Shown here one piece after another: positions 1-7,300 of a DNA stretch of 9,273 bases. Where the stretch lies: the NCBI GenBank assembly GCA_030613125.1, contig JAUWMO010000130.1:1-9273 (forward strand), in the 5' to 3' direction. Both the position numbers and the translations under genes were made by a program. The notes under the pieces are model-generated. The model ran no database searches, was not told where the DNA came from, and saw only the letters and a list, made by a program, of their open reading frames with translations. This DNA comes from Bacteroidota bacterium. Lineage in GTDB: Bacteria > Bacteroidota > Bacteroidia > Bacteroidales > VadinHA17. How positions within the stretch are numbered: position 1 is the stretch's first letter; each line of letters opens with the position of its first letter.

Positions 1-1
1 A

Positions 2-1411
2 CTTAAAAAGGGGGCACAGGTAATGTTTATTAAGAATGACTATTCAGGGGAACAACGTTATTTTAACGGTAAAATTGGTTTAGTGAGTGAACTGTCACCC
101 GACCGGATAAAAATCAGCTTTGATGACGGGGCACCTTCAGTCCTTGTTGACCATTATATTTGGGAAAATAAAAAATATACACTCAATAAAGAAACAAACG
201 ATATTCAAGAGAACGTGAAAGGAACGTTTTCACATTACCCTTTAAAACTGGCATGGGCAATAACTGTCCACAAAAGTCAGGGATTAACCTTCCAAAAAGC
301 AATAATTGATGTTTCCAGGGCCTTTGCCCCGGGGCAGATATACGTTGCCCTTTCACGCCTGACTTCCCTTGATGGTTTGGTACTTACCGGATCAATCCCA
401 TTTTCAGTGCTGGAACAGGATGGAGCCCTTAATGAGTTTATAAAAAGCAAAGAGAGTTCGGATGTATTGAAAGAAGTATTAAAAAAAGAAACACATAATT
501 TTATTGTTGACACTGTATTAAAATCCTTTAATTTCAGTTCGCTATGTAACTTATTTAACTACCATGTTGAAAGTTACAATAAAAAGGATAAGAAATCGAT
601 GAAACAGCAGTATAAAGGCTGGGCAAAGGAAATACAGTCTGACTTAAAACCTGTGAAAGAGGTGGCCGATAAGTTTTCAGATCAACTAAGGAACATTACC
701 GGAGCTCAACTTCCCGGTTACTTGTCAGTTTTGCAAAAAAGGGTGATAGCAGCCAAAGATTATTTTGAACCATTGTTGAATAAATTTTCAAGGCGTGTAT
801 TTGACCATATAAATAACTTAAGTAAGCAAAAAAAGACAAAAATCTATATTAATGAATTACGGAATATTGAACTGCTCTTTTTTAAACAACTTCAGTTAAT
901 ATATAAATCAGAGGCCCTTATCAATTCTGCTATTCACAATACAGGGATATCAAAGAGAGATATACTGAACTCCACTCTTTATAAAGAGCGTAAAAGCATG
1001 ACCCGGGAAAGAAGTGCTTCTGCAATGAAAAAAAATGAAAGGAAGCATACTGAGGGACTACGAAAAAAGTTAAAAAAGGAAGCAAAACCAAATACCAGGG
1101 AGGTAAGTTACAACATGTTTCAGGAGGGTAAGTCGCTGAAAAAAATTGCTGCAGAACGATCACTTGCCATATCTACCATAGAGGGACATTTATCCCATTA
1201 TGTGGCCAGGGGACTAATTGATATTTCCCAATTTGTTGATGAATCGAAAGTGAAACAGGTTGTTGAGGCATTTCAAAAACTGGATACTTTGAAACTTGGT
1301 GCTGTTAAAGAATATCTCGGAAGTGGGTTTACCTACGGTGATCTTCGTTTAGTTCTGGCAGACTATTTATATCGTCACTCTCCGGATTATGAAAATAATT
1401 TAAATAAATAA
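2..1411 (+). CDS. PIF1-like helicase with C-terminal helix-turn-helix, 5' end missing
   Basis: C-terminal part of a PIF1/RecD-type (superfamily 1B) DNA helicase. The frame is open to the left edge, and the codons before the ATG at 23 read LKKGAQV, continuing straight into MFIKND and NGKIG, a conserved PIF1 stretch. The ATG at 23 is therefore internal and the true start lies outside the window. Counting from that ATG, residues 78-90 hold the late helicase motif (WAITVHKSQGLTF) and 104-118 the motif VI region (GQIYVALSRLTSLDG), whose arginine contacts ATP. A charged, probably helical linker of about 220 residues follows. Residues 360-405 look like the HTH_40 winged-helix-like domain (EGKSLKKIAAERSLAISTIEGHL) found at the end of Bacteroidota helicases of this type. 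Expected role: 5'-3' unwinding in replication or repair. The family is clear; the specific biological role is not. The gene converges with the ATPase on the other strand, 160 bases away. Confidence 0.9.
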   Translation, partial: LKKGAQVMFIKNDYSGEQRYFNGKIGLVSELSPDRIKISFDDGAPSVLVDHYIWENKKYTLNKETNDIQENVKGTFSHYPLKLAWAITVHKSQGLTFQKAIIDVSRAFAPGQIYVALSRLTSLDGLVLTGSIPFSVLEQDGALNEFIKSKESSDVLKEVLKKETHNFIVDTVLKSFNFSSLCNLFNYHVESYNKKDKKSMKQQYKGWAKEIQSDLKPVKEVADKFSDQLRNITGAQLPGYLSVLQKRVIAAKDYFEPLLNKFSRRVFDHINNLSKQKKTKIYINELRNIELLFFKQLQLIYKSEALINSAIHNTGISKRDILNSTLYKERKSMTRERSASAMKKNERKHTEGLRKKLKKEAKPNTREVSYNMFQEGKSLKKIAAERSLAISTIEGHLSHYVARGLIDISQFVDESKVKQVVEAFQKLDTLKLGAVKEYLGSGFTYGDLRLVLADYLYRHSPDYENNLNK

Positions 1412-1571
1412 ATCCTTCGCTGGCTGCTGAATTGGTTGCAGATATCAGATTAAACTATAAACGTAGAACCAACTTAATGGCTATACTTAAAAGATTCTAA
1501 ACATAGAAAACTCAAGCTTGGGATGTTTTTTGAAAAGTAACTCCAAAGCCTATTTAAAGCTAGGTTACAAG

Positions 1572-2912
1572 TTAAATCTCTTTACCAATGATCTTTTCCA
1601 GATCATATGCTTTGTAGATTGGCACATTGATCAGATGGTAGCCTTTGCCTGGTTTTATCTGAACATCTTCCCTTGAATAGGTTCCTGAATACAAACGGAT
1701 CGCAAAAGCCTCACCAGATTCTTGCATAAATAGGTGCATAGATTTCAGTTTCCCGGAACTTCCGGATTTTACTTCAACGGGAATTAGCATGCCTTCAAAA
1801 GGGATCAAATAATCAACCTCTGCCATTGAAGTCTTTTTATCTCGTATCCAGAACCCCAGACGGTGCAAGATTGAAGTATCACTTGCAAGTATTTCCTGAC
1901 CTGCAATATGCTCTGCAATTCTACCTCTATATACATCTTCTATTTTGTCAGATTTTAATAAATCTAATTGTATACCGGATCGATAGTTCGCTAAACCTGT
2001 ATCTAACACATGTAAACGAGGTTTTTTCCTTAAGTTGGGTGCGACTGGAAAATTGGTTTGAGTTTGAGGATAGACTAAATTAATCAACATACTTTTCTCC
2101 AAACTCAAAAATGCTTCCTTCATTTCACGACTCTTATATTCAGATTCTCCGAATTTTTCGAACGTGACCCTTTCGCCAGCATGTGTAAAGACTGATTGAA
2201 TTATATGCCTTATGTACCGAACTTGGGCTGTGGAAATTGCATACTTCTCAACATCATCCATATAGGAAGCAATAAGACTTTCATATATGCTATTTAACCG
2301 GGAAATATCCCTGTGTTCTGAATAAATCTGTACAATTTCCGGCATACCCCCGATCAAGGTATATCTGTTAAATGCTTCAAGTATGTCTGCATGAGCATAA
2401 TCTGGTATTTCTGCAGTTTGATTCAGCAGGTCTAAATACATTTTCTCTCCGGTGGCATTCAGGAATTCTTTGAAAGTGCAAGGCCGTATTGCCAGGTATT
2501 CTACTCTGCCCACAGGGAAGGAAATATTCCTGTGGAGCATACTTTCCAACAGTGATCCGGCTGCTACAACATATATATCAGAAGCTTCTTCATAAAAATA
2601 GCGCAAGGAAGCGATTGCCTCAGGTGAGTTTTGTATTTCATCAATAAAAAGTAAAGTGTTTTTGTTGGCTCTATTGCTTTTGCCATAGAGGAAAATTGCA
2701 TTTAACAAATCCTCAAAGCTATAGTTAGCTTCAAATAGTACCCGTTCTTTTTTTTTCTCCAGATTAAGATAAATAAATTGGTCAAAAGAAGCCCCAAACA
2801 TTTTTACCACTGTAGTTTTACCTGTTTGTCTGGCACCTCGCAGTACCAGGGGTTTCCTTTCTTTTTTCTGAGCCCATCTGCCAAATTCAACCAGAATATC
2901 TCTAGTAAACAT
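1572..2912 (-). CDS. AAA_14 / DUF4143 family ATPase
   Basis: Complete 446-residue P-loop ATPase of the AAA_14 plus DUF4143 architecture. Walker A is GARQTGKTT at residues 26-34 and Walker B is LLFIDE at 87-92. A sensor-like strand ending in AAGSLL lies at 117-122, followed by the family hallmark FPVGRVEYL at 132-140. The C-terminal DUF4143 part shows LDTGLANY (303-310), GRIAEHIAGQEIL (330-342) and a PD-(D/E)XK-like arrangement: AEVDYLI (364-370, D367) then PVEVKSG (378-384, E380 and K382). The length is normal for the family and no frame damage is visible. These proteins are very common in Bacteroidota and archaea, often in many genome copies. Their function is poorly established; proposals include toxin/antitoxin-like or mobile-element roles. 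It is a single gene with its own upstream repeat array, not linked in orientation to the defence genes on the right. Confidence 0.92.
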   Translation of the reverse strand: MFTRDILVEFGRWAQKKERKPLVLRGARQTGKTTVVKMFGASFDQFIYLNLEKKKERVLFEANYSFEDLLNAIFLYGKSNRANKNTLLFIDEIQNSPEAIASLRYFYEEASDIYVVAAGSLLESMLHRNISFPVGRVEYLAIRPCTFKEFLNATGEKMYLDLLNQTAEIPDYAHADILEAFNRYTLIGGMPEIVQIYSEHRDISRLNSIYESLIASYMDDVEKYAISTAQVRYIRHIIQSVFTHAGERVTFEKFGESEYKSREMKEAFLSLEKSMLINLVYPQTQTNFPVAPNLRKKPRLHVLDTGLANYRSGIQLDLLKSDKIEDVYRGRIAEHIAGQEILASDTSILHRLGFWIRDKKTSMAEVDYLIPFEGMLIPVEVKSGSSGKLKSMHLFMQESGEAFAIRLYSGTYSREDVQIKPGKGYHLINVPIYKAYDLEKIIGKEI

Positions 2913-2934
2913 GGTTATTTAATTTCTTGTGCTC

Positions 2935-3015
2935 TAAAGTTAGGGATAAAAAATGAAAAATATGTAATAAAGTTAGGGTAATTATTTAACAAATATGTAA
3001 TAAAGTTATGGTAAT
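2935..3015. repeat. Three-copy direct repeat, 33-bp period, upstream of the ATPase gene
   Basis: Two 25-bp copies (2958-2982 and 2991-3015) differ at one base. Both begin with aaatatgtaataaa and continue into the shared taaagttaggg / taaagttatgg block. A third, shorter copy (taaagttaggg, 2935-2945) lies nearer the gene. The blocks start at 2935, 2968 and 3001, exactly 33 bp apart, about three helical turns. On the - strand each block reads TAACTTTA, one base off the Bacteroidota -7 consensus TAnnTTTG. The proximal copy is 22 bases from the ATPase start codon, so the array probably contains or overlaps that gene's promoter and may be a multi-site operator. No -33 box was found. Confidence 0.7.
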
Positions 3016-3141
3016 AGGATTTCCTGATCATTTTGCATATAGAAATAAAACTGCAAGAAGCTTTTTCTCAATTAAATCTTTAATAAGTGTTCGGTGTTCG
3101 ATATTCAAAATGTTTTCAGGATTACTTGCTACCCACTTTTA

Positions 3142-3165
3142 TCCTTCGAAGTCTATAACGAAGGA
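3142..3165. repeat. Short inverted repeat (7-bp arms, 10-base loop)
   Basis: tccttcg (3142-3148) pairs perfectly with cgaagga (3159-3165). It sits in the gene-free stretch 3016-3215, where I find no convincing coding region. About 50 bases to the left is the locally repetitive gtgttcggtgttcga. The stretch looks like intergenic repeat debris; its function is unknown. Confidence 0.5.
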
Positions 3166-3215
3166 GGAGGGGCAGGCATACAACCCCGTTCATGATCCCG
3201 GTATAGGATTTGACT

Positions 3216-3334
3216 AAACACAAAAGCCTAATTCGCTTCGCTTATACTGGGCTTTTTTCATTTCCCTGCCTTTCAAGCGAGCTTGAGGCAGGTTAAGAAA
3301 AAAGCCCAGTACTTCGTACCAGGCTTTTGTGTTT
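3216..3334. repeat. 119-bp nested inverted repeat beside the tRNA
   Basis: Several perfect arm pairs are nested around one centre. The outer pair is aaacacaaaagcct (3216-3229) with its complement at 3321-3334, 14 bp. The middle pair is actgggctttttt (3246-3258) with 3298-3310, 13 bp. The inner pair is cctgcc (3265-3270) with ggcagg (3287-3292). The core pair is tcaagc (3273-3278) with gcttga (3281-3286). The unpaired parts differ in length, so as RNA it would fold as an interrupted long stem. The middle arms put a run of T after a GC-rich stem on both strands, suiting a two-way terminator. The tRNA terminator uses the right half. Confidence 0.8.
3298..3326 (-). terminator. Rho-independent terminator of tRNA-Pro
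   Basis: On the - strand the 11-base arm AAGCCTGGTAC pairs with GTACTGGGCTT across a GAA loop, fully paired when two G-U pairs are allowed. It is followed by a run of six T. It begins 11 bases after the tRNA 3' end, in the right place and orientation to end that transcript. Confidence 0.85.
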
Positions 3335-3336
3335 GT

Positions 3337-3409
3337 CGGGGTGGCGGGATTTGAACCCACGACCTCGTCGTCCCGAACGACGCGCGCTACCGGACTGCGC
3401 TACACCCCG
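3337..3409 (-). tRNA. tRNA-Pro (anticodon CGG)
   Basis: A 73-base cloverleaf can be drawn on the - strand. The acceptor stem is CGGGGTG/CACCCCG. The D-arm is GCGC/GCGC around AGTCCGGTA. The anticodon stem is CGTCG/CGACG with loop TTCGGGA, giving anticodon CGG for codon CCG. The T-arm is GTGGG/CCCGC with one G-T pair around TTCAAAT. The unusual C1-G72 pair is typical of bacterial tRNA-Pro. CCA is not encoded after the discriminator position and must be added by the nucleotidyltransferase. No clear promoter box was recognised upstream, and no second copy of the tRNA 3' end was seen in the window that would mark an attachment site. Confidence 0.96.
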
Positions 3410-3611
3410 TAATCATATTGTGAATAGTGTAACCTGGTAATGCAATGCGAAAGTAGAAAATTTTCCTGAATTAGCTAAAACTCTATTAAAGGATATATTG
3501 GGGGAATAACTATACATTTTTTGTTTCACTTTCGTTCAAAAGCGGTTTCTGATAATCCTTGACTTTTTATTGAAATGAAATCTAATTCAAATATTCAAAC
3601 TACTGCACTGA

Positions 3612-3705
3612 GCAATTCTTCTCCCGAAGGGATTCTCCATAGGAGGCCTTTGGACCTTTGGAAGAATTGCAATCGACTCGGAGAGTCGATCTACATGCAC
3701 TGCAT
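3612..3705. repeat. Cluster of three consecutive inverted repeats
   Basis: gcaattctt (3612-3620) pairs with aagaattgc (3662-3670), 9 bp enclosing 41 bases. It is followed at once by atcgactc (3672-3679) with gagtcgat (3683-3690), 8 bp and a 3-base loop. Then comes atgca (3695-3699) with tgcat (3701-3705). Such close packing suggests a structured RNA, a transposon-end relic or a processed element. The sequence alone does not decide, and no promoter or terminator was recognised around it. Confidence 0.5.
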
Positions 3706-3912
3706 GAATTGCAGGAAATTAGTTCAGATGGGGATAATACAGTTAGTGATGCGGTAAGGTATTCAATTGGTATTGTAATGGCAAAACTGGTGCCAACTGC
3801 AACTTTTAAAAGGCTGCGTATGTGCTTCTCAGACAACTTTATACGTGACATAACATTTAATTAAACAACGGCTTTAAAAACGGCTTTTAATACGTTAATA
3901 TATTTTTTCAAT

Positions 3913-4035
3913 TCAAGATCCAGGTTTTGCATCTCCTTTCAACCGGGATAACAGCGTAGCGAGTTGTAATCCCTGATTACCAGATCTCACAATCATCGGA
4001 ATTTGGCGGGATTTTCGAGGCTTATCTTTGCACAT
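3913..4035 (-). CDS. Doubtful 40-residue reading frame
   Basis: A short - strand frame starts at an ATG at 4035 and ends at a TGA at 3913-3915. The protein would be very basic near its start (CKDKPRKSRQIP) and contains NQGLQLATLLSRLKGDAKPGS near its end. An AGGAG lies about 10 bases upstream of the ATG. I recognise no family. It is divergent from the regulator gene at 4144, with about 110 bases between them. It could be a small gene, the remnant of a longer one, or chance. Confidence 0.25.
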   Translation of the reverse strand: MCKDKPRKSRQIPMIVRSGNQGLQLATLLSRLKGDAKPGS

Positions 4036-4079
4036 TGCCGTATTCTCCTGATTAAATATTGGTAATTTAATATAAAATG

Positions 4080-4123
4080 TATTAAATTTTAATAAAGTAT
4101 ATTATTATAATTTTTTATATTTG
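4080..4123 (+). promoter_or_regulatory. Probable promoter and palindromic operator of the regulator-helicase operon
   Basis: TATATTTG at 4116-4123 fits the Bacteroidota -7 consensus TAnnTTTG and lies 20 bases before the ATG at 4144, leaving room for a short leader. No good -33 TTTG box is seen at the right distance. Just upstream, 4080-4094 is a perfect odd palindrome (tattaaa, centre t, tttaata). It is of a size that an XRE-family dimer could bind, at about -50 to -35 relative to the expected start of transcription. The pairing of site with regulator is inference; AT-rich DNA forms such palindromes easily. Confidence 0.5.
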
Positions 4124-4143
4124 ATTATTGTAGCTTACTAATT

Positions 4144-4341
4144 ATGAATAGAATAAAAGAAGTCTTAAAAGAGCAAGGTAGGTCTCAAAGATGGTTGGCT
4201 GAGAAAATTGATAAAAGCTATGTCGTTGTTACAAATTACTGTAATAATAAAGCTCAACCTTCTATTGAAGTCCTTAAAAATATCGCAGAAGTTTTGGACA
4301 TTGATATACGAGAATTACTATTACCAACAAAGGAAAAATAA
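4144..4341 (+). CDS. XRE/Cro-type transcriptional regulator, controller-like
   Basis: A 65-residue protein consisting of almost nothing but one HTH_3 (Cro/C1-type) domain. The helix-turn-helix covers about residues 14-35 (SQRWLAEKIDKSYVVVTNYCN). The usual closing helices follow: QPSIEVLKNIAEVLDIDIRELL (residues 38-59). There is no ligand or protease domain. Size and position match the small controller proteins of restriction-modification systems, which delay or balance nuclease expression relative to the methyltransferase. It acts in the cytoplasm as a DNA-binding dimer. Its stop is followed after only 3 bases by the helicase ATG at 4345, so the two are cotranscribed and the regulator probably controls its own promoter. 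The HTH family is certain; the controller role is inferred from context. Confidence 0.93.
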   Translation: MNRIKEVLKEQGRSQRWLAEKIDKSYVVVTNYCNNKAQPSIEVLKNIAEVLDIDIRELLLPTKEK

Positions 4342-4344
4342 GAT

Positions 4345-7300
4345 ATGTCTGAACAATTTATTACAAACGAAAAGCAGCTGTTATCTGAAGTGATGAGCGG
4401 GATATTCCCATATTCAGATAAACTCTATTTTCTGGTTGGGTTTTTTTATTTTTCCGGTTTTGAAGAAATTTATAAACAGTTAGATGATAAAGAACTAAAA
4501 ATATTGATCGGACTTGACATAGAGAAGGATATAATCAATAAGGTTAAAGAAGTTGAATTGCTAACTGAAGAGAATTACTCACGTGGTCAAATAAGAGAAA
4601 ATTTTATCCAATCCTTTACCCAAATATTCAATGAGACAGATTTCTTTGATTCTCCCAAGAAACAAGAAGCCTTCAAAATATTTGTTTCAAAAATCAGGAA
4701 TGGTACTTTAGAAATAAGAAAAACACTAAAACCAAATCATTCAAAACTATACTTATTTGAACGAAAACCGGAGTTTACCGAAAACGATACTTACCCTGGT
4801 GCATTAATAACCGGTTCAAGTAATTTAACGGCATCCGGTTTAAGACATCAATATGAACTCAATGTAATTCTCAGAAATAAATCTGATTTTCTTGAAGGCA
4901 AGAGGATTTTTAATGAATTATGGTCAAACGCTGTTGTAATTGCAGATAAAGATCATATAACCGAATTTGAGACCCAGGTAATTAAAAAGATTTGGTTTGA
5001 AAAACTGTATCGTCCTTACTATGTCTTTATTCGTGTTTTACATGAATACTTTACTTTAGAATATAATAAAAAGGTCAAGTTTCCATACGAGATAACCAAG
5101 AACAGGTTTTTCGATCTGAAATATCAAACCGATGCAATAAAATTAACATTACATGCAGTTGAAACCCACAATGGTGTTATAATTGCTGATGTTGTTGGAC
5201 TCGGTAAAAGTGTCATTGCATCTTCGGTTGCCCACAACCTTGATCTGAAAACAATTATAATAGCTCCTCCTCACCTCGTTAAGCAATGGGACGATGAATA
5301 CAGGGATTACTTTGATTTTAATGCGAAAGTTTTTAGTAGCGGCTCTATAGATAAAGCACTTGAATATTTCAATGAGAATTACGATGGTGAAGAAAGACTA
5401 ATTATTATTGATGAAGCCCACAAATACAGAAATGAAGAAACAAGAGATTATGGGAAACTTCATAAGCTCTGCCAGGGTAATAAAGTGTTGTTATTAACTG
5501 CAACACCTTTTAACAATCGCCCTCAGGATATATTTTCAATGATTAAATTGTTTCAGATTCCTGCAAAATCAACATTAAGAACGGTAAACAATCTTGGGGG
5601 AGAATTTACAAGGTTGATCAGGCAATACAAACTATTAACCAAAGCACAAAAGGAAAAAACTAAAAGTGCAAACGAAATTAAACAAGAATTAGAAGAAATA
5701 GCACAGCAAATCAGGAATATCATTTCACCTTTGGTAATCAGGAGATCGAGGCTCGATTTAGCTGAAATTGATGTTTATCGTGATGATCTGAAAATTCAGA
5801 ATATTGAATTTCCAAAGGTACACCCTCCGGAAATTCTGGAATATAACCTGGGGCAGCTTGAACCTTTATATATTGATACATTAGAACAAATTTCTTCGGA
5901 AGACGAACAGAAATGTTTTAAAGGTACACGCTATAGACCCGTGTTATATCTGAAGAATTTTAAAAAGTACCACCAGAAAATCGAGGATGTATTCGGAGAC
6001 ATTAACTTATTCAGGGAATCTCAGATCAACATTTCAAAATTTATGCGCCATTTATTGGTAAGAAGATTCGAAAGTTCTGTGTTTGCCTTTAAAAGCTCAC
6101 TTGAGAATATGATTTCATCTTCCAAAAATATTCTTAATTGGTACGAGAAAAGAGCTAAAGTGCCAATATTTAAAAAAGGAGGATTGCCGGATATAGAAGA
6201 TTTTTACAGTACTAATAATGATGACATTTCAGAAGATTTGAAGGATCTGAATTTTGATGAAGAATTAGAAAAATTTAAAGCTAAAGGATTATTTGAGATT
6301 AATGCAGAAGATATTAAAATTGATTTCAAAAAAGATTTGCAGGATGATATTAATATACTTGAAAACATTTACAATAAGTGGTTTGAGAACGGAATCGGAA
6401 AAGATCCTAAACTAGAATCATTTGTAGAATTATTAAAAGATCAGTTAAAAGGAGAACCCGGAAGAAAGATTATTGTTTTTTCTGAATTCGCAGATACGGT
6501 AAATTATTTATATGAACAGCTAAATGGACACCCTAATATTTTTAAATACACCTCGAAAGATGCAACCAAGGCAAATAAAGAGATAATAAGAAAAAACTTT
6601 GATGCCGGTATCACTGCTGAACATCAGGTAAACGATTTTAATGTTCTTTTAGCTACTGATGCTATTTCTGAAGGATACAACCTTCATAGAGCCGGTACAA
6701 TATTTAATTACGATATACCATATAATCCTACAAGGGTAATTCAACGTGTGGGAAGGATTAATCGTATAAACAAAAAGGTTTTTAATGAGCTTTATATTTA
6801 TAATTATTTCCCTACTGAAACAGGGGAATATGAAACGAGAACCAGAGAGATTTCAACCTTAAAAATTGCCATGATTCATGCTTTGTTAGGGGAAGACACA
6901 AAAATTCTGACAAATGACGAAGAACTTCGCTCATTTTATCATGAAATCTACGAGAGGGAAATTGCCTTAGCAGATGAGCGATCCTGGGAAAATCCATATA
7001 AAAATCTGTATGATAGCCTTGTGAGCAGTAATTCCGATGCTTTTCAAAAAGCACTTGAAATACCGGTTCGTACCAGAATCCTTAGGACATCACCTAAAAA
7101 TCATAAAGGTGTTGTTGTTTTTGGCAAAAAAGGGACTGATTTTATTTTCCGCCTGGGTTTATCCGATAAAGAAGATAAACCTTTACCGCCACATGTGGCA
7201 TTATCATTGTTTGAAGCCAAACCGACAGAAAAACCTGAAAAAGTAAGTGAGCAGTTTAATAGTATTTATGAATTTGTAAAAAACAATTTATTCACAATAA

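Larger units (their letters stand above)
3410..4143. other. 734-base stretch without a convincing gene
   Basis: This lies between the tRNA 5' end and the regulator gene. From left to right it holds: about 200 bases with nothing recognisable; a cluster of three hairpins (3612-3705); an open frame on the + strand from 3643 to 3864 with no ATG, only a TTG at 3658 behind an AGGAGG; a doubtful 40-codon frame on the - strand (3913-4035); and an AT-rich promoter/operator region just before 4144. The + strand frame resembles no family I know and overlaps the hairpins, so I treat it as chance or as a relic of a lost gene. Confidence 0.6.

Noticed and set aside
23..25. ATG at 23 as the true start of the helicase
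   Set aside because: The preceding in-frame codons continue the conserved PIF1 sequence (LKKGAQV before MFIKND) with no stop, so the gene starts outside the window.
1537..1568. gtaac/gttac hairpin between the convergent genes as a terminator
   Set aside because: Only about six base pairs form, with a long loop and no T run on either strand.
2935..3015. CRISPR array
   Set aside because: There are only three copies, one partial. The gaps are 8-22 bases and AT-rich, there are no spacer-like unique segments of uniform length, and no cas genes are nearby.
3008..3217. 69-residue + strand reading frame
   Set aside because: Its composition is unlike a protein, it has no recognisable motif, and it runs through the distal iteron copy, the short hairpin at 3142 and up to the nested palindrome. 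It is more likely chance.
3337..3409. tRNA-Pro as the integration site of a genomic island carrying the defence genes
   Set aside because: The defence genes lie on the 5' side of the tRNA, whereas integration is normally at the 3' end. No repeat of the tRNA 3' end and no integrase are seen in the window.
3643..3864. + strand frame with TTG start behind AGGAGG
   Set aside because: It has no ATG, a weak start and no family resemblance, it overlaps the hairpin cluster, and Bacteroidota rarely depend on such Shine-Dalgarno signals. It may be a gene relic but cannot be supported.
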